Below the pieces are notes generated by a model that had not been told where the DNA came from, searched no databases, and was given only the letters and a program-made list of their open reading frames with translations. From positions 62,001 to 126,000 of the forward strand of contig JAEUTG010000025.1 of the NCBI GenBank assembly GCA_016788045.1: a DNA stretch of 64,000 bases. Reading direction: 5' to 3'. Below, piece by piece: positions 26,314 to 35,070 of this stretch. Origin of the DNA: Bacteroidales bacterium (GTDB lineage Bacteria; Bacteroidota; Bacteroidia; Bacteroidales; Lentimicrobiaceae). The first letter of the stretch is position 1, and each line of letters starts with the position of its first letter. The position numbers and the translations under genes are program-made.

Positions 26314-26898
26314 TTAATTTTCAGGAACATATACAATAGTCATAAGTTCACCCGATTTACCAGCTTTTACCGGAATGTTACCGAGAAAACTTGTAGCCTC
26401 ATCCTGAGGAATACTTGATGTAACAGTAACCACCAGATTGCCACACCCGCAATCTGAGAGATTTTTAATATTCTTGCTTGACACCCATACATGCTGGTTG
26501 TTGTCGTTCATTCCTTTGTAGTCGTAAACATACTTATAATTGAGTGCGAGGTTGTTGAAATAATCGCAGGCATACCTGGCTTTTTCAGCGGCAGCAACCG
26601 TGGTGTACTTATTGTTGATTCCGTTTTCGTCAAACTCATAAATATGGGCAACATTCACCTGGTTCTTGTCATCTGATTTCTCACAGTAATAGATGAGACG
26701 GTCAGGGGTAATAATCTGCTGCCAGTATTCCACATCGCTGAAGTTGTTGAAACGGGTGTATTCCATCTTTATGAGGGTGCTGTCGAGACCCATCATCATG
26801 GCCGGACTCTTCTCGGTTTTGCTGGCTGACTTAGATGACTGTGCGTTGCTGATAACAACTGAGAGAAGAAGAGCTACGATTAAGGTTGCGTTTTTCAT
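26314..26898 (-). CDS. Secreted protein of unknown function, copy 2
   Basis: 194 aa, the near-identical paralogue of 24175-24759, with the same signal peptide, SDCGCGN motif and C-terminus. It lies downstream of the TonB-receptor operon on the same strand but has its own promoter (27009-27039), and a terminator (27153-27182) separates it from that operon. This is the likely original copy, since its 5' flank joins an intact neighbouring gene. Confidence 0.75.
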   Translation of the reverse strand: MKNATLIVALLLSVVISNAQSSKSASKTEKSPAMMMGLDSTLIKMEYTRFNNFSDVEYWQQIITPDRLIYYCEKSDDKNQVNVAHIYEFDENGINNKYTTVAAAEKARYACDYFNNLALNYKYVYDYKGMNDNNQHVWVSSKNIKNLSDCGCGNLVVTVTSSIPQDEATSFLGNIPVKAGKSGELMTIVYVPEN

Positions 26899-27008
26899 GG
26901 TTATGGAGTTTTTTTAAGTTTCCTTGTTTTTGTTTTGTTTTTCTGAAGAGCGTCCCCCCGGATTTTCTTCTGATCAGTTGTCAGAATATTTCCTGAAACC
27001 TGATGAGA

Positions 27009-27039
27009 CAAAATTACGTCAGCCAGCAGGGCAGCGCAA
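27009..27039 (-). promoter_or_regulatory. Promoter of secreted-protein copy 2
   Basis: TTG (27037-27039), 20 bp, TAATTTTG (27009-27016) on the minus strand, identical in layout to copy 1. Confidence 0.7.
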
Positions 27040-27152
27040 TTCGTCTAAATACTACTTTTTGTGAAAGCCGGCAGGAAAATGATCATGGGTAGAAACACCC
27101 ATTGTAGCGGAAAAGAGAGGTCTTAGTGTTGCCGGAAAACAAAGATATTAAA

Positions 27153-27182
27153 AAAGCCGGCTGATCAAAATCTGCCGGCTTT
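27153..27182 (-). terminator. Terminator of the TonB-receptor operon
   Basis: A perfect 9-bp stem AAAGCCGGC / GCCGGCTTT with a 12-nt loop, with A-run on the left and T's on the right, lies about 20 bp after the stop at 27205. A broken version of it (right arm changed) is found in the copy-1 flank near 25013-25045. Confidence 0.75.
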
Positions 27183-27204
27183 GTTTTATTGAATTTATTA
27201 ACTG

Positions 27205-28224
27205 CTATAATTCAGCTAGTTGCAAAAATATTAATTCAGAAAGGCAGCGGATTGAGCGATCTGAAAAGTAGTCAGCAGCCGGGTAGAGTAAATACCCACC
27301 CTGATCAACCACTTTCGGCATGGGTACAATCAACACCTCAGCCTGATCGTTGCGGTTGTAGATTTCGCTCATGGTAAAGATGGCCCTGTAGCCATCAGGA
27401 GCTACCGAAATCACCATTCCGGTTTTGAGGTCATCGGCCGTTACTTTGAGGAAATCACCGGTAACATCCTTCATCATCATCCCTATAAATGGGGTGGTTC
27501 CGTGAATGCCCCTTCCCCTTCCATAGAAAACCGAATTGTAGCTGACAAGGGGGTCAGCAGGCTGATCCTTGTCAGAAAGTACCTTCTTCACCTCATTTCC
27601 TGCCTTAAAGGTCAGTTGCGGGGCATACATATCTTTCAGGTCCCTGCGGATTTCAAAGGATTTTGATGATGACCTTACGGTAATCCTCACCGGCCGGCTG
27701 ATGTTGCGTACCGTGTACAAATCAGACGCAACCACCAGTTTCGAGGATTCAGGCAGGGGCCAGAGATCTTTTGTCTTGGAAGGAACAATCCTCCTTACGG
27801 CTGAAGCGATCAGTATCTCATGTCTGTGGATAGGATAATACAGCTCGCCCCAGCTGAGCACTACCTTTTCTCCACCTGCATTCTCCACCACCACATAAAG
27901 GTCAACAATCGGGGGAAATTCATCCTGATTGTTCTTTTTAAGCTCTATGCTGTTCAGAATGTCGTAGAGTGAATACCCTTCGTACTGATAAGCCCCGATA
28001 AACTTTCCGTTGGCTCCGTCGAAAGCGGTCTCTTTAACCACCACCTGCCTCAGCGGCAGCGCAGAAAAGTCAACCTCTCCGGGATTGGCAATTTCACCAT
28101 CGATAAAAAGCGCAGCCGGCGGAAGGTCAATGCGGGGTGCATCATCATAAAAATCGTTGGTTTGGGTTCTGGCCGTCTGTGCAAACATCAGCACGGCAAT
28201 CATCAGGGTAAAAAGTGGTTTCAT
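27205..28224 (-). CDS. Secreted protein with sulfite-oxidase-like (molybdopterin-binding-type) fold, operon partner of a TonB receptor
   Basis: 339 aa with signal peptide (MKPLFTLMIAVLMFAQTARTQ). Residues about 38-185 follow the pattern of the oxidoreductase molybdopterin-binding domain: FIDGEIANPGEVDFSALPLRQV, YEGYSLYDILN, LYVVVENAGGEKVVLSWGEL and SRPVRITVRS. The cofactor-binding Cys of true sulfite oxidases is not evident, so it is probably a cofactor-free binding version. A second, similar half (EVKKVLSDKDQPADP ... HGTTPFIGMMMKDVTGDFLKVTADD) follows. Last gene of a four-gene operon with a TonB receptor and two lipoproteins; it may bind the imported ligand in the periplasm. The assignment is inference from fold-like patterns. 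Confidence 0.6.
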   Translation of the reverse strand: MKPLFTLMIAVLMFAQTARTQTNDFYDDAPRIDLPPAALFIDGEIANPGEVDFSALPLRQVVVKETAFDGANGKFIGAYQYEGYSLYDILNSIELKKNNQDEFPPIVDLYVVVENAGGEKVVLSWGELYYPIHRHEILIASAVRRIVPSKTKDLWPLPESSKLVVASDLYTVRNISRPVRITVRSSSKSFEIRRDLKDMYAPQLTFKAGNEVKKVLSDKDQPADPLVSYNSVFYGRGRGIHGTTPFIGMMMKDVTGDFLKVTADDLKTGMVISVAPDGYRAIFTMSEIYNRNDQAEVLIVPMPKVVDQGGYLLYPAADYFSDRSIRCLSELIFLQLAEL

Positions 28225-28266
28225 GGGTGGTTTTTGATTTACACTATATATAATAGGTATAGCCGG

Positions 28267-30606
28267 CTATTTTTCGCCCAGCCTGACTGAAACAGCCACA
28301 GTAATAAATCGCCCGGGGCCGACGTAGTATTTGCTGTCATAGATCTTCACATCGAAGAGGTTCTGCACCCCAACCGAAGCCTTATAGCGACCGTAGAAGG
28401 TTCTCCAGAACTTCAGATCCACCGTTGAATACGAAGGATACTTCGCCGATCCGAGCAGCTCATCCACAGTATTCTGGTCGTTGATGTACATTGAACCATT
28501 GAAACGATAGGTAATCCCGGCGTTCACATATTGATTGAGCCACGAAAGTCCGGCATTCACGATGTGCTCAGGAACATCGGTCATCCATTTTCCGCTCAGA
28601 TCGATGGTATCATTGACTGAGAGCTTGCTGTAACTCAGAATAACAGCCTTTGCATAAGCATAGCCTGCGTACAACGTTACTGAATTGCTCAGGTTGTAGT
28701 TGAGTGAACACTCAGCGCCCCGTATTTCAGCATCGCTGATGTTGGCCCGCACAAAGATCGGCCGTTCACCAAATCCCATATCGATGGTCTGTCCGTTGGT
28801 TACATAGTACTGAAAATCCGTACCTCTGGAATAATAGGCTGAGATTTCAAGTGAAAGCCTGCTGAGCGGCCCCCTGTTAAACGGCTTCAGGTCAGCTCCG
28901 GCTTCTATGTTGTTCAGTTTCTCGGGCTTCAGCGAGGGACTTGCTATTTTGAAGCCGCCCTTGATTCTTCCTGACCGGCACATATCGTCGAGTACAGCGG
29001 GTCTGAAACCCCTTGAATAACCAAGATAAACCCTGTTCCCGGGATTCCACCGGTACTGAACCGACACCCTCGGGCTCAGGGCACTGCGGGTGTGCGAATC
29101 CAGGGTCTTGTCCTGGTAAATATCCATAAAGGCAGTTTCGGCCGTAGGTGCATCGATATAAAAAGCCCCGTCGAAGAAAGTCGCCACATCGTAGCGCAGA
29201 CCGGCCAGAACCCTGACCTTCTCCTTCAGCAGTCCGGCTTCATCCTGCACAAAAAAAGCGCGGGTGTTCATTTTCCCGGCATTGTAAACAATATCGGTAG
29301 AGGTGTAATACTTATCCCAGGCATCAACACTGCCGTTTCTGAAGTCAAAACCTGCGGTGATCCTGTGGCTGCCAAATGTACGCGTGGCTGAGGTGAGCCA
29401 CCCGTAATCGCGGCGCGTACTCAGCACATCGTACCAGGTGTAGTCATCCTTCAGAAACTCGTTCACTTTTTTGTAATCCTCGTTCTGAAAATAAACCGAT
29501 GAGGCAATACTTACCGTTTTAATCAGGCCTTTGTAACTGAGGTTTATGCTGTACGAATCGTGATCCGTGGTATTGCCATCCGGCTGGTGAACCTTTTCTC
29601 CGGTTCCACGATGGTCGTCGTAATAGTTAAGTGAGGCAACCAGGCTGTGTTTCTCACCGATTGAATAACCAGCACGTAAACCAGCGCCGGCTTCACGAAG
29701 GTTTGACCTGATGATGTATGGATTCGCCTTGATGTCTTCTTCTGATTGGGTAATATAGCCATCACTCTGCCGGTAAAAGCCATTCAGGTTCCAGAAGAGG
29801 CTATTGCTGCCTTTTCCTGTCTTTACTGATTTACCCGCACTGATTCTTCCACCGGCGGTATTGAAAGAACCGTATTCCAGAGAGGCATCGGCCACAAATT
29901 TCTCAGGCGGTTTTACCGAAATGATGTTGATAACGCCACCCATGGCGTTGCTGCCATAGATGGCTGATCCGGGACCTTTGGTTATTTCGATTCTGCCTAC
30001 GGTAGCAGGGTCCAGCAGGTTCCAGTCAAACCCACCCCCATCGCTTTTGTTGGCAGGAATACCATCGAGCAGGATCAGTACCCTCCCCTGTTCTTTTCCG
30101 CTCATGCCCCGCATGGAGACCGTAGCCTTGGTACTGAGAACCCCGAACGAACGGCTGTAATTAACCCCGGTTGCCAGCTTTAAGGCCTCGTCGATGCTGA
30201 GTACCGGCAGTGTATTCATCACTGATGAACTGATCACATTGATCCTAACGGGGATATTGGCAGCCTGCGTGGCGGTACGGGTGGCCGTAATCACCACTTC
30301 ATCAATTTCAGCGACTTCAGGCACCAATGACAACCGGAGATTGTCTGTTCCGGTTTTCAGATAAAGCTTTACAGGAAGGTAACCTACATAACTGACCTCT
30401 GCCAATACAGAATCTCCGCCCAGTCCGCAAAGCCTGAAACTTCCGTCAGCTGCCGAGGAAACGCCGGCTCCCGTTGAAAGCTGAATGCTGGCCCCCGGGA
30501 GCGGACTTCCGGTTCCGGCATCTGAAATCACACCGGAAATACACCGCTGCGCCTGTGAATCAAACGTTAATACTGCAAGGATGATCATTAACCAGGTGTA
30601 TCTCAT
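28267..30606 (-). CDS. TonB-dependent receptor
   Basis: 779 aa from the ATG at 30606 (a GTG at 30636 overlapping the upstream stop gives ten extra residues). After the signal peptide (MRYTWLMIILAVLTFDSQAQ) comes a carboxypeptidase-like regulatory domain (ISGVISDAGTGSPLPGASIQ, residues 25-105), then a plug with VVITATRTATQAANIPVRINV and GMSGKEQGRVLILLDGIPAN, and a 22-strand-type barrel with the family end pattern (YVGPGRFITVAVSVRLGE). It imports a ligand across the outer membrane using TonB energy. It lies between lipoprotein B and the sulfite-oxidase-like protein. The candidate operator upstream of the operon and its layout suggest haem or iron uptake, but this is not proven. Confidence 0.9.
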   Translation of the reverse strand: MRYTWLMIILAVLTFDSQAQRCISGVISDAGTGSPLPGASIQLSTGAGVSSAADGSFRLCGLGGDSVLAEVSYVGYLPVKLYLKTGTDNLRLSLVPEVAEIDEVVITATRTATQAANIPVRINVISSSVMNTLPVLSIDEALKLATGVNYSRSFGVLSTKATVSMRGMSGKEQGRVLILLDGIPANKSDGGGFDWNLLDPATVGRIEITKGPGSAIYGSNAMGGVINIISVKPPEKFVADASLEYGSFNTAGGRISAGKSVKTGKGSNSLFWNLNGFYRQSDGYITQSEEDIKANPYIIRSNLREAGAGLRAGYSIGEKHSLVASLNYYDDHRGTGEKVHQPDGNTTDHDSYSINLSYKGLIKTVSIASSVYFQNEDYKKVNEFLKDDYTWYDVLSTRRDYGWLTSATRTFGSHRITAGFDFRNGSVDAWDKYYTSTDIVYNAGKMNTRAFFVQDEAGLLKEKVRVLAGLRYDVATFFDGAFYIDAPTAETAFMDIYQDKTLDSHTRSALSPRVSVQYRWNPGNRVYLGYSRGFRPAVLDDMCRSGRIKGGFKIASPSLKPEKLNNIEAGADLKPFNRGPLSRLSLEISAYYSRGTDFQYYVTNGQTIDMGFGERPIFVRANISDAEIRGAECSLNYNLSNSVTLYAGYAYAKAVILSYSKLSVNDTIDLSGKWMTDVPEHIVNAGLSWLNQYVNAGITYRFNGSMYINDQNTVDELLGSAKYPSYSTVDLKFWRTFYGRYKASVGVQNLFDVKIYDSKYYVGPGRFITVAVSVRLGEK

Positions 30607-30635
30607 ACGCTGTAAAGGAATTGTAACAGGTTTCA

Positions 30636-31580
30636 CTATTCCTGAATTTTAATTTCAAGGGTCAGGGTTCCTGTCTCGGATTCATCGGCAGTAACAATTT
30701 TTACCAACCCGTATTTTCCCTGTTCCGTTTTAAAAGGAATCACCCTGCCGGCATAAGCATACTTACAGTTACCGCTTACCCTGGAAGGATTGTATGCAGT
30801 GATCAGCAGACTGTCGTTCAGGGCGTTGTCGAACTGAAGCGGCGAAATCAGGCTGTTGTCGGAGGTGTAATAGTCATACAGAATATTGTTTCTCACTGTC
30901 CAGCTGTTCAATACAGGGTAATATCCCGGTGTAGAAGTATAGCCAGGACACGTCAGTGTGGGCGAGGGCAATCCTGACGTAACATAATAATAAGGTAACA
31001 GATCAATCTCCTGTTCGTGTCCGCTTACATCAAGCTGACTGAAAACCGTTCCGTTGTCGAGGTCAAGGAAGGATTTTCCTCCCGGATTCGACTGCATATC
31101 CAGGCTGACGGGACCAAAATGTTTGATGGCACCATAATCTGCGCCTGCTGCTTTCAGCACTGTCAATGCCGCTTCAGAGGTCATGCGGTCGGCATTCATC
31201 ACGACTATACGCCATTTTTCCTCTTCGGCAGCTCCTTTCGGGAAACTGAAATCCTGATCGTATCCTTCACTTCCTGCCCATATCCCGCGGTCGAGCTGAA
31301 CGGTGGTGTCAGAACCGGTGATGCGCTCAATACGCAGGTAGGTGAGCGGACTCCCTGCTCCGGAAGCAAGGAGGCCAATCTGGATTTTTCCACCCTGCGC
31401 GATGGCGGTTCCTGAAGCTGTATAAGCTACCCCGGTTTTTAAAATTACAGAGGGTTTGTGCAGGCTTTCCTCTTCGCTGCATGAGAAAAACAGCAACAAC
31501 AAAGCGGTAAAAAAACCAAGCTGCATAACCCTGCTGAGGTTATGCAGCTTTTGCTTTTGCTGATTAATGGTTGGTGCCAT
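30636..31580 (-). CDS. Lipoprotein B of the TonB-receptor operon
   Basis: 314 aa from the ATG at 31580, which abuts the stop of lipoprotein A; an ATG at 31526 (MQLGFF) gives a shorter signal peptide. The lipobox is LFFSC. The C-terminal segment GKYGLVKIVTADESETGTLTLEIKIQE closely resembles the end of lipoprotein A (SGLIGLIKVIAVTGEETGTLEIAVKIQ), so the two are paralogues. The layout, surface lipoproteins next to a TonB receptor, resembles haem-binding HmuY-type partners, but I do not see a clear HmuY match. A terminator-like hairpin (31509-31550) lies inside the first codons. Confidence 0.7.
   Translation of the reverse strand: MAPTINQQKQKLHNLSRVMQLGFFTALLLLFFSCSEEESLHKPSVILKTGVAYTASGTAIAQGGKIQIGLLASGAGSPLTYLRIERITGSDTTVQLDRGIWAGSEGYDQDFSFPKGAAEEEKWRIVVMNADRMTSEAALTVLKAAGADYGAIKHFGPVSLDMQSNPGGKSFLDLDNGTVFSQLDVSGHEQEIDLLPYYYVTSGLPSPTLTCPGYTSTPGYYPVLNSWTVRNNILYDYYTSDNSLISPLQFDNALNDSLLITAYNPSRVSGNCKYAYAGRVIPFKTEQGKYGLVKIVTADESETGTLTLEIKIQE
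31509..31550 (-). terminator. Terminator-like hairpin inside the start of lipoprotein B
   Basis: A perfect 13-bp stem, AAGCTGCATAACC / GGTTATGCAGCTT with a 7-nt loop, is followed on the minus strand by TTGG and T7 (A-run at 31509-31515). It lies 30-70 nt into the lipoprotein B frame and covers the alternative ATG at 31526. It could cut transcription after lipoprotein A and so set a high ratio of A to the downstream genes. Confidence 0.6.
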
Positions 31581-32465
31581 TTACTGCTTCTGGATTTTAA
31601 CAGCTATTTCCAGGGTTCCGGTTTCTTCACCGGTTACCGCGATGACTTTAATAAGGCCGATTAACCCCGACTGGGTATAGATGGCATACACTTCACCGGC
31701 AGCCAGTACACTTGCTTTCTTTCTTGATTCAGCCGCATTGTAGGAATCAAGGATAATGGCATCATTCTCAATGGCGTCAAACTGGGCAGCCGTGAGGGTG
31801 GTTTTGTAAAACCTGGTGAGGTTCTTTACTGTATAATTATCGGGTGATGAAGCTCCGGTGAATATGCCGGTGATGTTTGATCCGGGAGATCCCAGAGACA
31901 TCATGTTCTGGTGAGTGGCTGTGTTTTCGTAGAAACAGAAGATATCGATCTTATCCTGGTTGTCGAATGCGCTGGCCTGGAAATATTTGGTAGCCTGATT
32001 GTCGCTGAACGAAAGGAAACTCTCGGTTGCTACATTGTCCTGGGCTCCCATCAGTATGGTTGTGAAGGAATTGATCTGCCCGAACTGCCCTGTGATGGTG
32101 ACAGTCGCTGTTTTTATGTTCCCGGCAATATCGGTGGCTGAAAATGTCCAGACATCCGTCGCGTTGATTCCCTTGATTGAATAGAAATCAAAAGTAAAGC
32201 TCGAAGTGTTGATAGTGGAATCGAGCAGGGTCTCTTCATTGGCTTTTATGGTAAATTTCACCAGGTTGTCTTCCCCGTTGCTCTGAAGAATGATGCCAAA
32301 ACGAAGGGTGTCGCCGTAATGGGCAGTCACATCCCCGGTAATGTAGCCTTCAAGCTGGTTAAAAGCCACGGTAGGCAGTACAGGTTCATCCTCCTCTTTG
32401 GTACATGAACTGAAAATCAGGCCTGCAAACAGCACAAGGCTGCAAAGTGTTACGATACGTTTCAT
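31581..32465 (-). CDS. Lipoprotein A of the TonB-receptor operon
   Basis: 294 aa with lipobox (IFSSC, signal MKRIVTLCSLVLFAGLIF). An Ig-like N-terminal half (about residues 35-130, with TVTITGQFG) is followed by a domain with SFLSFSDNQATKYFQASAFDNQDKIDIFCFYE, similar in pattern to the central part of lipoprotein B. It is the first gene of the operon A-B-TonB receptor-periplasmic protein, expressed from the promoter at 32523. It is probably surface-exposed ligand binding protein; the ligand is unknown. Confidence 0.7.
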   Translation of the reverse strand: MKRIVTLCSLVLFAGLIFSSCTKEEDEPVLPTVAFNQLEGYITGDVTAHYGDTLRFGIILQSNGEDNLVKFTIKANEETLLDSTINTSSFTFDFYSIKGINATDVWTFSATDIAGNIKTATVTITGQFGQINSFTTILMGAQDNVATESFLSFSDNQATKYFQASAFDNQDKIDIFCFYENTATHQNMMSLGSPGSNITGIFTGASSPDNYTVKNLTRFYKTTLTAAQFDAIENDAIILDSYNAAESRKKASVLAAGEVYAIYTQSGLIGLIKVIAVTGEETGTLEIAVKIQKQ

Positions 32466-32522
32466 AGGTTATCAGGTTGGTTATTGAGGTTTTACGTTAA
32501 GCAAATTCATTCATATCGGTTG

Positions 32523-32583
32523 CAAATGTATAATATGATTTCATTGGTAAAGCATGTCTGCCAAGTTTAGAATTATTCTAAAC
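32523..32583 (-). promoter_or_regulatory. Promoter and 19-bp palindromic operator of the lipoprotein/TonB operon
   Basis: TACATTTG (32523-32530, minus strand) is a -7 element 58 bp upstream of lipoprotein A; no TTG lies at -33. GTTTAGAATTATTCTAAAC (32565-32583) is a perfect 9-1-9 inverted repeat whose centre is 51 bp upstream of the last base of the -7 element. The core TTAGAAT-T-ATTCTAA has the 7-1-7 geometry of Fur/PerR-family sites, while the distance suits an activator. Confidence 0.6.
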
Positions 32584-32620
32584 AAACGGATTGCAATACA
32601 CAGTTATACTTTATCTAATG

Positions 32621-32724
32621 CCTGTCTGCCTGGGAATACAGGCAGGCCTGTCTGCCTGTACATACAGGCAGGCCTGTCTGCCTGTACATACAGGCAGGCC
32701 TGTCTGCCTGTGCATAAAGGCAGG
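32621..32724. repeat. Tandem repeat, four copies of a 26-bp self-complementary unit
   Basis: Units start at 32621, 32647, 32673 and 32699. Each contains CTGCCTGTA, CA and TACAGGCAG or close variants, so every unit forms a hairpin and neighbouring units can also pair. It lies between the end of the glycosyltransferase gene and the operator of the TonB operon. It may end transcription from the right or act as a REP-like element. Confidence 0.85.
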
Positions 32725-32823
32725 TCTGACTTTGCAAACAAGACAGATTGTTGTATCAGCCTCACCGCGGGAGCGGGTGTCAAATCTTCTTCTTTGACTT
32801 TCCGGAGCAGGCTTAACCTTGGA

Positions 32824-34299
32824 TTATTCTGAAACTGGTTTGGGGTCGTAAATGCCAACATTGTACGTTTGCGGGAAGAAGGCTTTGTCAACACGCACAT
32901 AGGTGCTGTCAAGATGTTCAAAAAGCATCTCTTCGGGGTTGTTCGCATTTCCTTCCATAAAAAGAATGACCCTTCGGCCCGGAATGGCATTCAGAATATT
33001 CTTTGCGTGGGTAAGTCCCCAGATACGGTAGATGTCCTGCTGTGGGCAGGTATTGTAAAAATTATCACAGTCGGCAAATAACTTCTTATCGTAGTAGAAA
33101 GCAAATGGTAGGTCAGCCCAGACCGGATATATAAGGATAACGCGCTTATCGGGTTGTTTATCGTATTTCTTGGCAAATTCCACTGCATTCTTCACTTCCC
33201 GGTACATTACATTGTCGGGCAACACCCTCAGGTGTAAAAACATGAACACAAGCAATATTGCCCCTGCAACCGGCTCCAGGTATTTGTGCTGCTGAAATAA
33301 CTGGCTGAACAAAGCCGGAATAAAGAGAAACAGCCCGATAGTATTGTAGAGCGCATAGGTATCTGTAAATACAGGAATTCCGGAACTGATGAGAAACATG
33401 GTGGTATATGGGGCAAACCACCAGAGGAACAGAGCCACAACGCCCGGATTAAATGACTTCCATTGCTTACGTATAAGAAGAAATGCTGTAAACAACACCC
33501 CGGCTGCCGCAATCAGGAGTGCAACTTTTAATACCTCCTTGTTGTTGAGAAAATAGTATATCTGCAGATAATAATCCTCGGGGTTTGGTGGCCTGACCCA
33601 GGTACCCTTGCTGGATTTCTTGTATTGCTTTAACACAATATAAATCATCGGCAGGAAACCAATCACCGTGGCTAAAGAAGGCAGCTGAAACCGGAAAAGC
33701 ATTCTGAAATTCCGGACATACACAAAACCCGTGATAAACTGGGCAAACACAACAAACCACCCGAAATAGTGTGAATACACCAGAAAAAGGTTGGATAGCA
33801 CCAGTCCGGCAAAGGCTTTCCTGTTCTTCGTATCCTGCAGGTAATTCATATAGAAATATAGAGCAGCGGCCGTTGACATCGACAACAGCGAATAGGTCCG
33901 TACCTGCAGGCCATGAAAGAAATGATAGTTGGAAAACAGAAACAACCCTGAAGCAACCAGGCCTGTCCAGAAACTGAAGAAGCGTTTTCCGGTGAAATAA
34001 ATGAATACCACAGTAATGGCATTAAACAACAAGGGTACAATGCGTACCAGGCTGCTTTCGATGCCGAACAACCGGATCCAGGCATGTACGAATATCATGA
34101 ACAAGGGAGGGTTGGGCTCTCCCTCGGCCGGCAGCTTCAGGATGCCCAATATACTTTTCTGCGCATTAAATATCGTAAAAGGTTCATCTACACAGATATC
34201 CCTGTGATTGATAAACAACAGTTTCCAGATAAAAGCGATGAGAAATAGCAGTGCAGGGATATATAGCGTCTGTAACCTGCTGTTTTTGCTTGTATTCAT
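32824..34299 (-). CDS. Membrane glycosyltransferase, GT39/PMT_2-like
   Basis: 491 aa with about ten to twelve membrane helices. Near the N-terminus the loop HRDICVDEPFTIFNAQ carries the conserved acidic pair (DE) of GT-C enzymes of the dolichyl-phosphate-mannose-protein mannosyltransferase/ArnT group, followed by NPPLFMIFVHAWIRLFG, the usual 'PPLyylll.~w~~lfG' segment. The C-terminal about 130 residues form a periplasmic domain. It would transfer a sugar from a polyprenyl-phosphate donor to a lipid or protein acceptor outside the membrane; acceptor and donor are unknown. It is a single gene with its own -7 element. Confidence 0.82.
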   Translation of the reverse strand: MNTSKNSRLQTLYIPALLFLIAFIWKLLFINHRDICVDEPFTIFNAQKSILGILKLPAEGEPNPPLFMIFVHAWIRLFGIESSLVRIVPLLFNAITVVFIYFTGKRFFSFWTGLVASGLFLFSNYHFFHGLQVRTYSLLSMSTAAALYFYMNYLQDTKNRKAFAGLVLSNLFLVYSHYFGWFVVFAQFITGFVYVRNFRMLFRFQLPSLATVIGFLPMIYIVLKQYKKSSKGTWVRPPNPEDYYLQIYYFLNNKEVLKVALLIAAAGVLFTAFLLIRKQWKSFNPGVVALFLWWFAPYTTMFLISSGIPVFTDTYALYNTIGLFLFIPALFSQLFQQHKYLEPVAGAILLVFMFLHLRVLPDNVMYREVKNAVEFAKKYDKQPDKRVILIYPVWADLPFAFYYDKKLFADCDNFYNTCPQQDIYRIWGLTHAKNILNAIPGRRVILFMEGNANNPEEMLFEHLDSTYVRVDKAFFPQTYNVGIYDPKPVSE

Positions 34300-34322
34300 T
34301 TTAATAAGGGATAATAGTGCAT

Positions 34323-34330
34323 CAAAAATA
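34323..34330 (-). promoter_or_regulatory. -7 element of the glycosyltransferase promoter
   Basis: TATTTTTG on the minus strand, 24 bp upstream of the ATG, fits TAnnTTTG. Confidence 0.45.
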
Positions 34331-34485
34331 TGAATTAAAATCAGTCAGGCCATTATTTCTTTTAAGCCATTCTTTTTATCAGATTGACTGACTTCCATTG
34401 AATTCAAAAGTCACCGGCAGCCGGAATTTCAGCCTGAAATCATCCCCGGTGGTGAACCCTGAGGCGTTTTGATTGTTATGGGTAC

Positions 34486-34872
34486 ATGATTTGGTCAGGC
34501 AATCATCCCTTAAACAGGTTCAGCAGCAACCACCTTACCCTGGTATTGCTGCTGCCGGCTGTTCTTTGGTTGTTCACCAACAGCCTGATTAACCGGCACA
34601 ACCACCGCTTACCTTCCGGTGTTGTGATACAGCATGCCCATCCCTGGCAAAATGCCGGAGATCGACTGCCTTTTCAGTCGCACAAACACAGCGAACAGGA
34701 AATCGCCTGTTTCGACCAGTTTGCTGCCATCAGTACATTGCTGATCGGAATAATGACGTTGGTTATTTTACTTTTAGTGCTCCGACTGGCCGTTTCCCGA
34801 TTCACAACTAAGGCTGAAATCCTCAATCAGAAAATCGTTTACCGCCTCCGCCCTCCGCCATTCTTCCTTTAA
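34486..34872 (+). CDS. Small His-rich membrane protein upstream of a TonB receptor
   Basis: 128 aa: one helix (about residues 16-32), then a stretch NRHNHRLPSGVVIQHAHPWQN and QSHKHSEQEIACFDQF, then a second helix (about 80-105). Proteins with this layout, a 'GxxIxHAHPxxK' loop between two helices, often precede TonB-dependent receptors in Bacteroidota, and the His content suggests metal binding. The receptor gene follows after 198 bp. Function unproven. Confidence 0.65.
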   Translation: MIWSGNHPLNRFSSNHLTLVLLLPAVLWLFTNSLINRHNHRLPSGVVIQHAHPWQNAGDRLPFQSHKHSEQEIACFDQFAAISTLLIGIMTLVILLLVLRLAVSRFTTKAEILNQKIVYRLRPPPFFL

Positions 34873-35070
34873 CCGACCGCATCGCCCCGTTGAAACTTTC
34901 TGTTCAGGTTAATCCCTGAAAAATGTTTGCCGGCTTTGTGTGCTTCCGGGTGCATGAATCATGGTTTCGTGTGAGCCAACCATAGCTCTATGATAACCGG
35001 CACGAGGCTGCTCGCGGAAACTGCATCGAACTCTTCAATCAAATCCATCTCATCTTACAATACTTTGTTA

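Larger units (their letters stand above)
26199..27300. repeat. Duplicated segment, copy 2
   Basis: Partner of the copy at 24061-25163; it runs from the palindromic terminator at 26203 through the gene and promoter into the 3' end of the gene at 27205-28224. Confidence 0.85.
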
